Assembly: GCA_002407855.1 (NCBI GenBank)
Contig: DHPF01000006.1
Location: forward strand, 186,001-250,000
Direction of reading: 5' to 3'
Length of the DNA stretch: 64,000 nt
Source: Bacteroidales bacterium UBA5371
GTDB taxonomy: Bacteria; Bacteroidota; Bacteroidia; Bacteroidales; P3
Positions 38,596 through 47,806 of this stretch are shown one piece after another. Positions within the stretch are counted from its first letter, which is position 1, and every line of letters starts with the position of its first letter. The notes under the pieces were generated by a model, which was given only the letters and a program-made list of their open reading frames with translations, had not been told where the DNA came from and searched no databases. The translations under genes and the position numbers were made by a program.

Positions 38596-39415
38596 GGAAG
38601 AGAATATCCGAAAAACCATAGAGGCAATACGCCAAGCAGCAAATAAGGGAGCCAATATAATTTGTTTGCAGGAGTTGTTTGCTTCATTATATTTCTGTGA
38701 TGTTGAGGATTATGAAAACTTTAAGTTGGCAGAACCAATACCTGGAGAAACCACTATGATGTTTGAACAAATTGCAAAAGAATTGGGAGTAGTTATTATT
38801 GCTTCTATGTTTGAAAAACGTACTCATGGACTATATTTCAATACTACTGCAGTTATAGATGCTGATGGGAAATATCTTGGAAAATACAGAAAGATGCATA
38901 TTCCTGATGACCCAGGTTATTATGAAAAGTTCTATTTCACACCAGGAGACACAGGTTATATGACCTTTAAGACTAAGTTTGGAAGAATAGGAGTTTTGAT
39001 TTGTTGGGACCAATGGTATCCAGAAGCAGCAAGGATAACATCACTTATGGGAGCGGAAATTCTTTTCTATCCAACAGCAATAGGCTGGGCTAAGTCTCAA
39101 GATAATGCAACAAACAAAGAGCAATATAATGCTTGGCAAACCATTCAACGTTCACATTCAATAGCAAATGGAGTTCATGTGGTTAGTGTAAATAGGACAG
39201 GAGAGGAAGGAGAAATGCAGTTTTGGGGAGGAAGTTTTGTTTCTAACCCATTTGGAACAGTTATGTATCAAGCACCACACCTTGAAGAAGACATTAGTGT
39301 AATAGAAATAGATTTAGAGAAAACAGACCATTACCGAACACACTGGCCTTACCTAAGAGATAGAAGAATAGACTCCTACGAGCCAATAACCAAAAGATAT
39401 ATTGATAATGAATAA
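38549..39415 (+). CDS. aguB: N-carbamoylputrescine amidase
   Basis: The nitrilase-superfamily enzyme turns N-carbamoylputrescine into putrescine, CO2 and ammonia. The 288-residue protein has the full triad: Glu42 (CLQELFASLYF), Lys115 (GKYRKMHIPDDPGYYEKFYF) and Cys152 (VLICWDQWYPEAAR). The aguA partner follows at once, which confirms the role. Together they make putrescine from agmatine. The start overlaps the EamA end by 47 nt. Confidence 0.96.
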   Translation: MKVKVGLVQLSCTKNKEENIRKTIEAIRQAANKGANIICLQELFASLYFCDVEDYENFKLAEPIPGETTMMFEQIAKELGVVIIASMFEKRTHGLYFNTTAVIDADGKYLGKYRKMHIPDDPGYYEKFYFTPGDTGYMTFKTKFGRIGVLICWDQWYPEAARITSLMGAEILFYPTAIGWAKSQDNATNKEQYNAWQTIQRSHSIANGVHVVSVNRTGEEGEMQFWGGSFVSNPFGTVMYQAPHLEEDISVIEIDLEKTDHYRTHWPYLRDRRIDSYEPITKRYIDNE

Positions 39416-39416
39416 T

Positions 39417-40451
39417 ATGAAAACACCGAAAGAATTAGGTTATTATTTCCCTGCTGAGTGGGTTAAGCATGCTTCAACATGGCTTTCATATCCACATAAT
39501 GAAAATTCTTGGCCTGATAAGATTGAAACCATATTCCCTTACTATAATGAATTTATAAAGGAATTATCAAAAGGGGAAATTGTGAATATCAATATTCTTG
39601 ACTCTTCAATGAAGGAAAGGGTTGAAAAGGAATTGAAAGAGATTGGAGTTGATATGTCAAAGATAGTCTTTCATGATTTTAAGACCAATGATGCTTGGTG
39701 TAGGGATCATGGAGGAGCAATTCTATTGAATTGGAATGAACAAAAGAGAGCTTTGGTTGATTGGGACTATAATGCTTGGGGAGGGAAATATCCTTCAGAG
39801 CTTGATAATAAGATTCCTTCTCAAATGGCAGATTACCTCAACTTAGAGGTTTTTCGTCCAAATATTGTTATGGAAGGTGGAGCTGTTGAGTTTAATGGAA
39901 AAGGAACTTTGATTACAACAAAGGCTTGTTTGTTGAATGAAAATAGAAATCCAAGCCTTAATCAAAAACAGATTGAAGAAAAGCTTATTGAATTTTACGG
40001 AGTAGATAATATTATTTGGCTTGAAGATGGAATTGAGGGTGATGATACTGATGGGCATGTTGATGATATAACAAGATTTGTAAACGAAGACACTGTTGTT
40101 ACTGTTGTTGAGGAGAATAAGAAAGATTTTAATCATGCTCCTCTAAAAGAAAATCTTAATATTCTAAAGAAGTCAAGACTGGAAAATGGGAAACAATTGA
40201 ATGTTGTTGAACTTATTATGCCCGAAACAGTAATTTGGGAAGATCAGCGTTTACCTGCTTCTTATGCTAATTTTTATATATCCAATGAGGCTGTAATTGT
40301 TCCAGTGTTTAACTCTAAAAATGACAATAAGGCAATTTATACTTTGGAAGAATGCTTTAAGGACAGGAAGGTAATAGGAATAAACTCTTTGGATATAATT
40401 TGGGGCTTAGGCTCTTTCCATTGTTTAAGCCAACAAGAACCAGAACAATAA
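39417..40451 (+). CDS. aguA: Agmatine deiminase
   Basis: The enzyme converts agmatine to N-carbamoylputrescine and ammonia. From the ATG at 39417 (MKTPKELGYYFPAEW) it has 344 residues. A Met at 39408 or a TTG at 39402 would overlap the aguB stop and add nothing conserved. Motifs are WLSYPHNENSWP, NDAWCRDHGGAILLN, DDTDGHVDDITRFVN and the catalytic Cys336 in GSFHCLSQQEP. It is directly downstream of aguB. The arginine decarboxylase that would supply agmatine is not in this window. Confidence 0.96.
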   Translation: MKTPKELGYYFPAEWVKHASTWLSYPHNENSWPDKIETIFPYYNEFIKELSKGEIVNINILDSSMKERVEKELKEIGVDMSKIVFHDFKTNDAWCRDHGGAILLNWNEQKRALVDWDYNAWGGKYPSELDNKIPSQMADYLNLEVFRPNIVMEGGAVEFNGKGTLITTKACLLNENRNPSLNQKQIEEKLIEFYGVDNIIWLEDGIEGDDTDGHVDDITRFVNEDTVVTVVEENKKDFNHAPLKENLNILKKSRLENGKQLNVVELIMPETVIWEDQRLPASYANFYISNEAVIVPVFNSKNDNKAIYTLEECFKDRKVIGINSLDIIWGLGSFHCLSQQEPEQ

Positions 40452-40462
40452 TATTATTAATT

Positions 40463-42193
40463 ATGAAAAGATTTGTTTTTCTACTATTACTTATCAATAT
40501 TTCTCTTGTAGCTAATGCACAAGAGGGAGTATTATTGAAAAGGTTAAAGATAAAATATGATACTATTTCGGAACTTACCGACCTAAAAACATCTAATCTT
40601 TTTTCTTTTAAAACAAAGAATAAGGTTGGTTTGGTTAATGTAACAGGTTCTATCGTATATGAGCCCTATTTTGAAAGCATTTCAGTGTATGAAGCAAACT
40701 ATAACACTTATATTAAAGGTAAGATGCCAAATGGAAACACTGCTTTATTAGATACTGAAGGACAAGTACAATTTCAACCATATTATGAGGATTTATTTCT
40801 TGTAGAAGGAGATTTACTCTTAACTAAACATAAGGGTAAGTATGGTATGGTAAATATGAATGGAACAGGTTATTTACATCCAGAATTTGATACTGTTAAG
40901 GTAATGATTGATGAAGATACTTTGTTTCTTGCTTCAATGCAAGAGAAGAATATGGTATTCAACACAAATAGTGAAGTAATAGAGTATTTTGATGGTGATA
41001 CAGTAGTTTCTTTTATTGAAACAGATAATTTGTCTTTGTTTCCTTTTGCTTGGATACTTGAACCCGAATACGATGTTGTAAAGTATATTGGTGGAGGTAA
41101 TTTCTATTGCAGAAAAGATAAGGAAACTAAAATAGTTAATAGAAAAGCAATAGAGATAGAAAACAAAAAGCTCTCTCTTGACCCAAAATATTTAGTTACT
41201 TTTGATTGGTCAAGGATAATTTATAGAGACAACGCATTGGTTGGAATGTTAGATTACGATGGAAGAATAATAGTAGAGCCTCAATATGAGGATATGTCAA
41301 TAATTATTGAAGATGAACTTTATTCTTATAAACAAGAAGGTAAATGGGGCTTAATTAATAGAGATGGAAAGATATATAACAGAAATCAGTTTATTGCTCT
41401 TAGTGCTGTAACATATAATAATACAAAATATATAAAGGCAATCACATCAAATAATAAAACGGCATTATTAAATAGGAGAGGCAGAGTAATCTTTCAAGGT
41501 TTTTATGAAGATATTGAACCAGCCAACAAAGAAGGTTTTTATAACCAAATTGAAAATGGAGCAAAGGGAATTATTACCAAAGAAGGCTTAATGTATGTTT
41601 ATCCAGAATACGATGAAGTTAGAGTTTATTTGGAAGCAGATACTTTCTTTGTTGCAAGAAGAAATAACCGATACACTCTATTTGGAACAATAGGAAATAA
41701 AATCTACGATGGTTTCAATTCAATAATTGATATTACCGATTCTTCAATACTATATCTTGAAGAAAATGTTTTAAAAAGAGGCATAATTAGAAACAATAAA
41801 CTAATGCCTAATGCCCAAATTATTAATATCAATTATAAAGAGTTTCGAGAGGTCTTTGATTCAATCATTATTGTTAAAGATAGTAAAGGAATGTTATATG
41901 CAAATAGAAAAACTTTAAAACCAATCAATGATATACGTTATAATTACATAACTCCAATGACAAAAGGTTATGCTTTTGTGGTTGAAGGTAAAGAGTTGAA
42001 GATAATAGATAAGGATTTTAATAAGGTATTTACAATAATTGATACAGATCTTGTGCAAAGTGAATTAGAACAAATGGCAAACCTCTTATATTACGCACAT
42101 AAAGAAGGATTTTCGTATCAATACATCAGAAAGAATGATAAATACGGAGTGTTTAGATTAAAACCGATTAGAGAAGTAAAAATAAAAAAATAA
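40463..42193 (+). CDS. WG-repeat secreted protein
   Basis: The 576-residue protein has a signal peptide (MKRFVFLLLLINISLVANA, cut before QEG). It then has many WG-type repeats, seen as K-x-G-(L/M)-(V/I)-N followed by a beta hairpin and P-x-(Y/F)-(D/E): GLVNVTGSIVYEPYFESISV, KYGMVNMNGTGYLHPEFDTV, KWGLINRDGKIYNRNQF and GIITKEGLMYVYPEYDEVRV. The repeats probably form a beta propeller-like array for binding. No catalytic domain is seen. The ATG at 40463 is set by the signal peptide. It lies 11 nt after aguA. Confidence 0.88.
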   Translation: MKRFVFLLLLINISLVANAQEGVLLKRLKIKYDTISELTDLKTSNLFSFKTKNKVGLVNVTGSIVYEPYFESISVYEANYNTYIKGKMPNGNTALLDTEGQVQFQPYYEDLFLVEGDLLLTKHKGKYGMVNMNGTGYLHPEFDTVKVMIDEDTLFLASMQEKNMVFNTNSEVIEYFDGDTVVSFIETDNLSLFPFAWILEPEYDVVKYIGGGNFYCRKDKETKIVNRKAIEIENKKLSLDPKYLVTFDWSRIIYRDNALVGMLDYDGRIIVEPQYEDMSIIIEDELYSYKQEGKWGLINRDGKIYNRNQFIALSAVTYNNTKYIKAITSNNKTALLNRRGRVIFQGFYEDIEPANKEGFYNQIENGAKGIITKEGLMYVYPEYDEVRVYLEADTFFVARRNNRYTLFGTIGNKIYDGFNSIIDITDSSILYLEENVLKRGIIRNNKLMPNAQIININYKEFREVFDSIIIVKDSKGMLYANRKTLKPINDIRYNYITPMTKGYAFVVEGKELKIIDKDFNKVFTIIDTDLVQSELEQMANLLYYAHKEGFSYQYIRKNDKYGVFRLKPIREVKIKK

Positions 42194-42202
42194 ATAAACA
42201 AA

Positions 42203-43309
42203 ATGAAAAAACTAATTTTAATATTATTAGTTGGTATAGGGCTTAACTCTTGCTCTTCAACCTACAAATCTTATCCAGTAGAATATACACCAAAAACAGC
42301 AAATAAACCAGTTTACTACTATAACATTCCAGCAAGCACGGAAGTAGTTTTTGATGTTACATTTACCAAAACCATAAAACAAAAGGGAGTATTTGCAAAT
42401 CAAAGTAACTTATTAGGAGTTAAAGATATAATAACAAGTGATGAGGTTAAATATGAGGTAAAAGATATAAAAATATCTACTAATACTAATGCGAGTAACC
42501 TCTATCAATATTCATTAATTCTCAAAAATGATAAGGTTGATGTGCTTACCTCTTGCGAAGGCACTCTTCAAAGTATAAGAGTAAAGGGAAAGAAAAGTGG
42601 CTATAAAACTCAAAAGACCCAAGAGTTTAATCAAGAAAAGAATGAATCAAGTTCTTATTCAAAACCTATGGAAGAGCTCTCTTCCATTAAGACTAAGCCA
42701 ATCTTTGAAACACGTTTGCAACAAAGAGGAATGCTTGAAAAGGTAAATATGACAGCTGCTGATGCAGTAAAGAAAATTGAACAACTTAGAGATAGACAAA
42801 TAGATATACTTTCAGGAGGTTTGGAAGGAACGTACATAAACACAACAGTAGATTTTATGTATAAGCAATTGGACGAAATGATTGATGGATATGTTTCTAT
42901 GTTTACAGGAGTAGAGACCGTTGTTGAAGAAATTTATACCTACACCCTAACACCTGTGAAGCCAATTATTTCAGAGGAAGACCTTGTTTTACAATTGAGC
43001 TCAAGCCCTATTCCTCTCTTAGCCCGTTTTAAAACAAATAATCAAACCAAGGCTCTAAAAGAAAGACCTAATGCTGCTGCAAATCCCGATACATCAGTTG
43101 TAGTCAATATTAAAGAAAAAGAAGCCAGCGGTATTAATGGAGTGTATTATGCTATTCCAGAACTTGTTTTGATAAGTGTTGAAACTCCTAAAAAAACATT
43201 CTCAAAAAGCGTAGAGTTAAACCAGTATGGTGTGATTAAATCAATGATAACCAAAAATAAAAACATTGAGTTTAATCCTAATAATGGAGCAATAAAAAGC
43301 ATAAAATAA
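42203..43309 (+). CDS. DUF4831 lipoprotein
   Basis: The 368-residue protein has a lipobox (LVGIGLNSC, Cys17). A DUF4831 body follows with YYYNIPASTEVVFDVTFTKT, PIFETRLQQRGMLEKV and ADAVKKIEQLRDRQIDILSGG, and YINTTVDFMYKQLDEM. The family occurs in Bacteroidetes and its function is unknown. It is 9 nt after the WG-repeat gene and closes the run that begins with the EamA transporter. Confidence 0.87.
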   Translation: MKKLILILLVGIGLNSCSSTYKSYPVEYTPKTANKPVYYYNIPASTEVVFDVTFTKTIKQKGVFANQSNLLGVKDIITSDEVKYEVKDIKISTNTNASNLYQYSLILKNDKVDVLTSCEGTLQSIRVKGKKSGYKTQKTQEFNQEKNESSSYSKPMEELSSIKTKPIFETRLQQRGMLEKVNMTAADAVKKIEQLRDRQIDILSGGLEGTYINTTVDFMYKQLDEMIDGYVSMFTGVETVVEEIYTYTLTPVKPIISEEDLVLQLSSSPIPLLARFKTNNQTKALKERPNAAANPDTSVVVNIKEKEASGINGVYYAIPELVLISVETPKKTFSKSVELNQYGVIKSMITKNKNIEFNPNNGAIKSIK

Positions 43310-43406
43310 TATACTTTTTTGTTCTACTTTGTTATCTTAAAAAAAGAGTTTAGAGAAATTCAAAAAGTATTTGTTTAACTTCACGGAAACCTTATTTAAA
43401 GAAATT

Positions 43407-43470
43407 ATCTTTTGAAGTTAATAATTTATCTTTTGATTTCAATTTTTTCTTATTTGATTTGGCTAAGAGA
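43407..43470. repeat. Short intergenic array, 21 bp period (3 units)
   Basis: TTTTGA, TTTTGA and ATTTGA begin at 43410, 43431 and 43452, steps of exactly 21. The word TTATCTTTTGATT (43426-43438) is, inverted, one base different from the AATCAAAAGACAA word found at 3544 and 48971. Confidence 0.5.
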
Positions 43471-43532
43471 TGGTTTTTGTACGATTTAATATATTCTTAA
43501 TATAAAAAACCAATAAAGTCTTATGGATATAT

Positions 43533-43540
43533 TATTTTTG
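43533..43540 (+). promoter_or_regulatory. -7 box for the TauE-like gene
   Basis: TATTTTTG followed by TA, 28 nt before the ATG at 43568. Confidence 0.5.
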
Positions 43541-43567
43541 TATTTAGAAAACTAAAAACTTATTAAT

Positions 43568-44341
43568 ATGGAAATTATACTTATCTCAATAGCTGCCTTT
43601 CTAACTGCTATACTAACTTTCTTTTCTGGCTTTGGGCTTGGAACAATTCTAATGCCTTTGTTTGCAATTTTCTTCCCAATAGATATTGCCATTGCTCTAA
43701 CGGGCGTTGTTCATTTTGCAAACAATTTATTTAAAGTTGCATTGGTTGGAAAACAAGCCGACAAGAAAGTTCTTTTGCGTTTTGGAATTCCTGCTGTAAT
43801 TGCATCTTTTTTAGGAGCCTTCTTGCTCTTGAAAATAACCACCTTACCCTCTCTTTTTACTTATCAACTCTTTCAAAAAGAATTTTTGGTAACTCCTGTA
43901 AATCTCATAATTGCAATTCTTTTGGTATTTTTTGCTTTATTTGAAATATTACCAAGATTTCAAAAGATTAGTTTTGGGAAAGATAAACTTGTTTTGGGAG
44001 GGGTTTTAAGTGGATTTTTTGGAGGATTAACCGGAATACAAGGAGCAATCAGAAGTGCTTTTCTAATTAAGAGTGGACTTTCCAAAGAGGCTTATATAGC
44101 AACAGGAGTAGTGATTGCTTGTTTTATTGATTTTACTCGATTGAGTGTTTATATTACGCGTTTTTCAGCTTCAAGTCTGCATGAAAACCTCACTCTTGTA
44201 ATTTCTGCAACTCTTTCTGCAATTGTAGGTGCTTACATTGGTATGAAGCTCTTAAAGAAGATTACATTTAGAAGCATTCAAACCTTGGTAGCAATTATGC
44301 TTATAATTATTTCAATTGCTCTTGCTATGGGTTTAATTTAG
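43568..44341 (+). CDS. TauE/SafE family membrane protein
   Basis: The 257-residue protein has about seven to eight helices and the TauE signatures FFSGFGLGTILMPLFAIFFP and VLGGVLSGFFGGLTGIQGAI. Members export sulfite, organosulfonates or other small anions; the substrate here is unknown. It is a single gene with a candidate promoter. Only 3 nt separate its stop from the end of cdaA on the other strand. Confidence 0.9.
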   Translation: MEIILISIAAFLTAILTFFSGFGLGTILMPLFAIFFPIDIAIALTGVVHFANNLFKVALVGKQADKKVLLRFGIPAVIASFLGAFLLLKITTLPSLFTYQLFQKEFLVTPVNLIIAILLVFFALFEILPRFQKISFGKDKLVLGGVLSGFFGGLTGIQGAIRSAFLIKSGLSKEAYIATGVVIACFIDFTRLSVYITRFSASSLHENLTLVISATLSAIVGAYIGMKLLKKITFRSIQTLVAIMLIIISIALAMGLI

Positions 44342-44344
44342 TTT

Positions 44345-45130
44345 TTAAGAATTAAATTCGTTATTTAAAAACTCTTGAAGGCGAGTAGGAGATATGTTTT
44401 CTTCTAAGTTTCCTGCTTTTGCAATGGATATATTTCCTGTTTGTTCGCTTACCATTATGGAAATAGCATCGGTTTGTTCGGTAATGCCAATTCCAGAACG
44501 ATGTCTTAATCCTAATGAAGCAGGAATATTATAATTTGTACTTACAGGCAAAATACATCTTGCTGCCTTAATAGTATTGCCCTTTATTATTAAAGCACCA
44601 TCGTGCAAAGGCGTATTCTTAAAGAATATGGTTTCAATTAGTTGGGAGTTAATTTCGCAATCCAGAACTTCTCCAGTATGTATTATGCTTTCTAAGTCAT
44701 TTCGTTTTGACAGAACTATTAAAGCTCCTGTCTTTGATTGAGAAAGATGTTGATATGCTTGAACCAACACAGAGGTATTTAAATTATTTTCTTTCTTATT
44801 AGTAATTTTCCAAAAGAGAAACTTTCCTCGTTTGCCTCTTTCCATACTTTTGGAGCCAATCATTGTAAAGAAACGTCTTATCTCTGGCTGAAATATTATT
44901 ATAATTCCTATTGCACCAACGCTTATAAACTGCCCAATTATCTCGGAAAGAATATGCATCTGAAAGAAGGAAACAATTCGCCAAATAATAAAAAGGACAA
45001 AAAATGCAATAAGTATGCTTAGGGCATTAGTCCCTTTTAGCATTTTGTATATGAAATAAACTAATACGCAAGATAGTATTATATCAATAAAGTCTATTAA
45101 TCTTAGAGGTTGGATAGCTAATTCAATCAT
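44345..45130 (-). CDS. cdaA: Diadenylate cyclase CdaA
   Basis: CdaA makes the second messenger c-di-AMP from two ATP. The 261-residue protein has three membrane helices (about 13-30, 35-55, 65-80), then a DAC domain with D177-G-A (PLHDGALII) and R209-H-R (LGLRHRSGIG), the conserved active-site motifs. It starts just after the folP stop in the same operon, a common order in Bacteroidetes. c-di-AMP usually controls potassium and osmotic balance; no target is visible here. Confidence 0.96.
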   Translation of the reverse strand: MIELAIQPLRLIDFIDIILSCVLVYFIYKMLKGTNALSILIAFFVLFIIWRIVSFFQMHILSEIIGQFISVGAIGIIIIFQPEIRRFFTMIGSKSMERGKRGKFLFWKITNKKENNLNTSVLVQAYQHLSQSKTGALIVLSKRNDLESIIHTGEVLDCEINSQLIETIFFKNTPLHDGALIIKGNTIKAARCILPVSTNYNIPASLGLRHRSGIGITEQTDAISIMVSEQTGNISIAKAGNLEENISPTRLQEFLNNEFNS

Positions 45131-45131
45131 T

Positions 45132-46004
45132 TTATTTGTTTTTATCTATTAATTCAAAAAGAGTAAGGCATTCTTTTGCTTGTTTAACATCGTGCACTCT
45201 AATTATACTGCTGCCATTCAAAAGAGCCAAAGCATGCAAAAAGGTTGTTCCATTAAGTGCTTCTTGCGGGGTTGCATTTAGAGGCTTATATATCATGGTT
45301 TTTCTTGAAATGCCGGTTAGTATGGGCAGTTCAAAGACTTTGAAATCGTTTATATGATTTAAAAGAAAGTAGTTTTGTTCTATTGTTTTACCAAAGCCAA
45401 AGCCTAAATCCAAGATAATATCTTTAACCCCTAAGCTTCTTAAAAGACTTATCTTTTCAGAGAAATAATTACACATATCAATATATATATTATTATATGT
45501 GGTTTTTTCTTGCATTTTGTCAGGAGTAGTTGGGGTGTGAGTTAGGATATAAGGAACATTTAGCTCTGCAACAACTTTGAAAAGTTCTGAGTCAAATTGT
45601 CCCCCTGAAATATCATTAATAATATCTGCTCCTTCTTTAATAGTTTCTTTGCTAACCTCTGCCCAGACTGTATCAATAGAGATAATAATATCTGGAAATT
45701 CTTTTCGGATTGCTCTTATAACGGGAATTAATTGCTTTAACTCCTCTTGTTTTGAGACTAAAATTGCACCAGGACGAGTTGAACAAGCTCCAATATCAAT
45801 AATATCTGCTCCCTGTTCAATCATCTCTTGGCAGTGGAAAAGTGCTTTATCTATATTATTTATGTATTTCCCTCCATCAGAAAAGGAATCTTCAGTAAGG
45901 TTTAATATCCCCATTATTAAGGGTTTTTCAAACGAAATTAATTTTCCTTGCAAATTAATTGTGCTATTACAAGATAATTTAGTAATTTTACTGCTCAAAT
46001 TCAT
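45132..46004 (-). CDS. folP: Dihydropteroate synthase
   Basis: The enzyme joins p-aminobenzoate to hydroxymethyl-dihydropterin pyrophosphate in folate synthesis. The 290-residue protein has IMGILNLTEDSFSDGGKY, IDIGACSTRPGA and IISIDTVWAEVSKETIKEGA, plus DLGFGFGKTIEQNY, all DHPS motifs. An upstream TTG at 46034 lies inside the -7 box, so the ATG at 46004 is the start. cdaA follows directly. Confidence 0.96.
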   Translation of the reverse strand: MNLSSKITKLSCNSTINLQGKLISFEKPLIMGILNLTEDSFSDGGKYINNIDKALFHCQEMIEQGADIIDIGACSTRPGAILVSKQEELKQLIPVIRAIRKEFPDIIISIDTVWAEVSKETIKEGADIINDISGGQFDSELFKVVAELNVPYILTHTPTTPDKMQEKTTYNNIYIDMCNYFSEKISLLRSLGVKDIILDLGFGFGKTIEQNYFLLNHINDFKVFELPILTGISRKTMIYKPLNATPQEALNGTTFLHALALLNGSSIIRVHDVKQAKECLTLFELIDKNK

Positions 46005-46031
46005 AGTGTTTTTTCTCTTAGAAAGATTTAA

Positions 46032-46039
46032 CAAAAGTA
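46032..46039 (-). promoter_or_regulatory. -7 box for folP-cdaA
   Basis: The minus strand reads TACTTTTG, 27 nt before the folP ATG at 46004. Confidence 0.6.
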
Positions 46040-46080
46040 CATAAATATTATATACTAATCATTGTAATACAAAGAAAAAA

Positions 46081-46614
46081 ATGAATACATCAAAAGAATA
46101 CGACCAAATAATAAAGCAATGCAGAGACTTATATTCTGCTAAATTAAAAGATTATGGAGCTTCGTGGAGGATTTTACGACTTCCCTCTCTAACAGACCAA
46201 ATTTTTATTAAAGCAAATCGTATTCGTCAGTTTCAAGAATCAGGAGTTATGAAAATAGAAGAAGGTATTATGTCGGAGTTTATTGGCATAATTAATTATT
46301 CTATAATAGCCCTTATTCAATTAGAACTTGGTGTTGCTAACGATAAAGAAAAGTTAGAATTTACAACAGCAATAGAACTTTTTGATAAATATTCACAAAA
46401 AGCCAAAGAACTAATGCAAGATAAGAACCATGACTATGGTGAAGCGTGGCGAAGTATGAGGGTAAGCTCCATTGTGGATTTAATACTTATGAAAATAATG
46501 CGACTAAAAGAAATAGAAGACAATAAAGGAAAGGTTTTTGTTTCGGAAGGCGTTGATGCAAATTACTACGACATTATTAACTATGGAGTGTTTGCAAGCA
46601 TTAAAATACAATAA
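46081..46614 (+). CDS. DUF1599 protein (two tandem copies of the domain)
   Basis: The 177 residues contain the same block twice: YSAKLKDYGASWRILRLPSL with TDQIFIKANRIRQFQ (about 17-52), and MQDKNHDYGEAWRSMRVSSI with VDLILMKIMRLKEIE (about 117-151). DUF1599 is also described as a nucleotide-modification-associated domain, but its function in Bacteroidetes chromosomes is unknown. It is next to folP (divergent) and before the BT_3928 gene, an order common in the phylum. Confidence 0.9.
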   Translation: MNTSKEYDQIIKQCRDLYSAKLKDYGASWRILRLPSLTDQIFIKANRIRQFQESGVMKIEEGIMSEFIGIINYSIIALIQLELGVANDKEKLEFTTAIELFDKYSQKAKELMQDKNHDYGEAWRSMRVSSIVDLILMKIMRLKEIEDNKGKVFVSEGVDANYYDIINYGVFASIKIQ

Positions 46615-46642
46615 ATTATAAATTATTAAAACAAAAAACAAT

Positions 46643-47779
46643 ATGAAATACTTAGGGAGAATATTTAGAATAATAGTAGGATTAGTTTTTATCTTTTCAG
46701 GCTTTGTTAAGAGCGTAGACCCTTATGGAACAGCCTATAAAATTACAGAATACTTAAACGTTTTTGGCTTCTCTTCCTTAATAGAAAGAATTGATGCCTT
46801 GCCAATAATTATGTCAATAGTACTATGTAGTTTAGAATTTGTTGTAGGAGTGCTCTTAGTGATGGGCATATACAAAAAACCAATAACATGGATAGTGTCT
46901 CTAATGATGATATTCTTCACTATTCTAACACTTATAGATGCTCTAACAAACAAAGTTACTGATTGCGGTTGCTTTGGTGATGCTGTAAAGCTAACCAATT
47001 GGGAGACTTTCTTTAAGAATATTATCTTAGACATAATGCTTGTACTCGCAATTGTATTTGATAAGATAAAAGAACCTAAACTCAAAGATAATACCAGAAG
47101 AGTATTATTAGTGATAGTAGTACTTATAATTTTAATCTTTACAAGTATCAATGCCATTTACGAACCAATGATAGACTTTCGCCCATGGAAAGAAGGAAAT
47201 AAAATGGTTCCAATGCAAGATGAACAAACAGCTCCTATAAGTTATGCAACATATAAAAACAATATAACTCAAGAAGAAAAAGAGTTTGGGATGGAAGATT
47301 TAATGCAAGCTTATCAAGATGACCCTAACTTTGCAACCAATTGGACCTTCATAAGTAGCAGAATAATCAATACCAATACCATCGCAGCTGATGGTTTCTC
47401 TATGATGGGTATTATTGATAACAAAGACGAGGCTTTTGAAATCCTATCTCATGAAGGTACTCTCTTTATATTTACTCTTGTAGATTTATCTAAGCCAAGT
47501 GAAAAAGCAATAGCTAAAATATCAGAATTTGAAAAGCAAGCTTCAAACAAGGGTTACGCAAGTGCACTAATTACAGCCAGCCCAATAAATAAATGGAAAG
47601 AATTTACCGACAAACATAATTGGACAAGCATAATGATGTACTCCACAGATGATAAAGCAATACAAACTATGATGCGTTCTAACCCTGGTGTAGTAATGAT
47701 AGAAAATGGTGTAGTAAAAAAGAAATGGTCGTGGAGATGCCTTCCAAAGTTTGAAAAATTAAACATAGCACAAGAATAA
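46643..47779 (+). CDS. BT_3928 family protein: DoxX-like membrane domain plus redoxin-like domain
   Basis: The 378-residue protein starts with a DoxX-like four-helix region (MKYLGRIFRIIVGLVFIFSG, SLEFVVGVLLVMGIYKKP, about 1-125) with a Cys pair in VTDCGCFGDAVKL. A fifth helix is at about 153-170. The C-terminal part (about 275-378) looks like a thioredoxin fold (GTLFIFTLVDLSKPSEKAIA) but has no CxxC. The family's function is not established. It lies between DUF1599 and a peptide-permease-like gene. Confidence 0.86.
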   Translation: MKYLGRIFRIIVGLVFIFSGFVKSVDPYGTAYKITEYLNVFGFSSLIERIDALPIIMSIVLCSLEFVVGVLLVMGIYKKPITWIVSLMMIFFTILTLIDALTNKVTDCGCFGDAVKLTNWETFFKNIILDIMLVLAIVFDKIKEPKLKDNTRRVLLVIVVLIILIFTSINAIYEPMIDFRPWKEGNKMVPMQDEQTAPISYATYKNNITQEEKEFGMEDLMQAYQDDPNFATNWTFISSRIINTNTIAADGFSMMGIIDNKDEAFEILSHEGTLFIFTLVDLSKPSEKAIAKISEFEKQASNKGYASALITASPINKWKEFTDKHNWTSIMMYSTDDKAIQTMMRSNPGVVMIENGVVKKKWSWRCLPKFEKLNIAQE

Positions 47780-47806
47780 ATAAAATAAATATAGCAACAC
47801 AAATAA

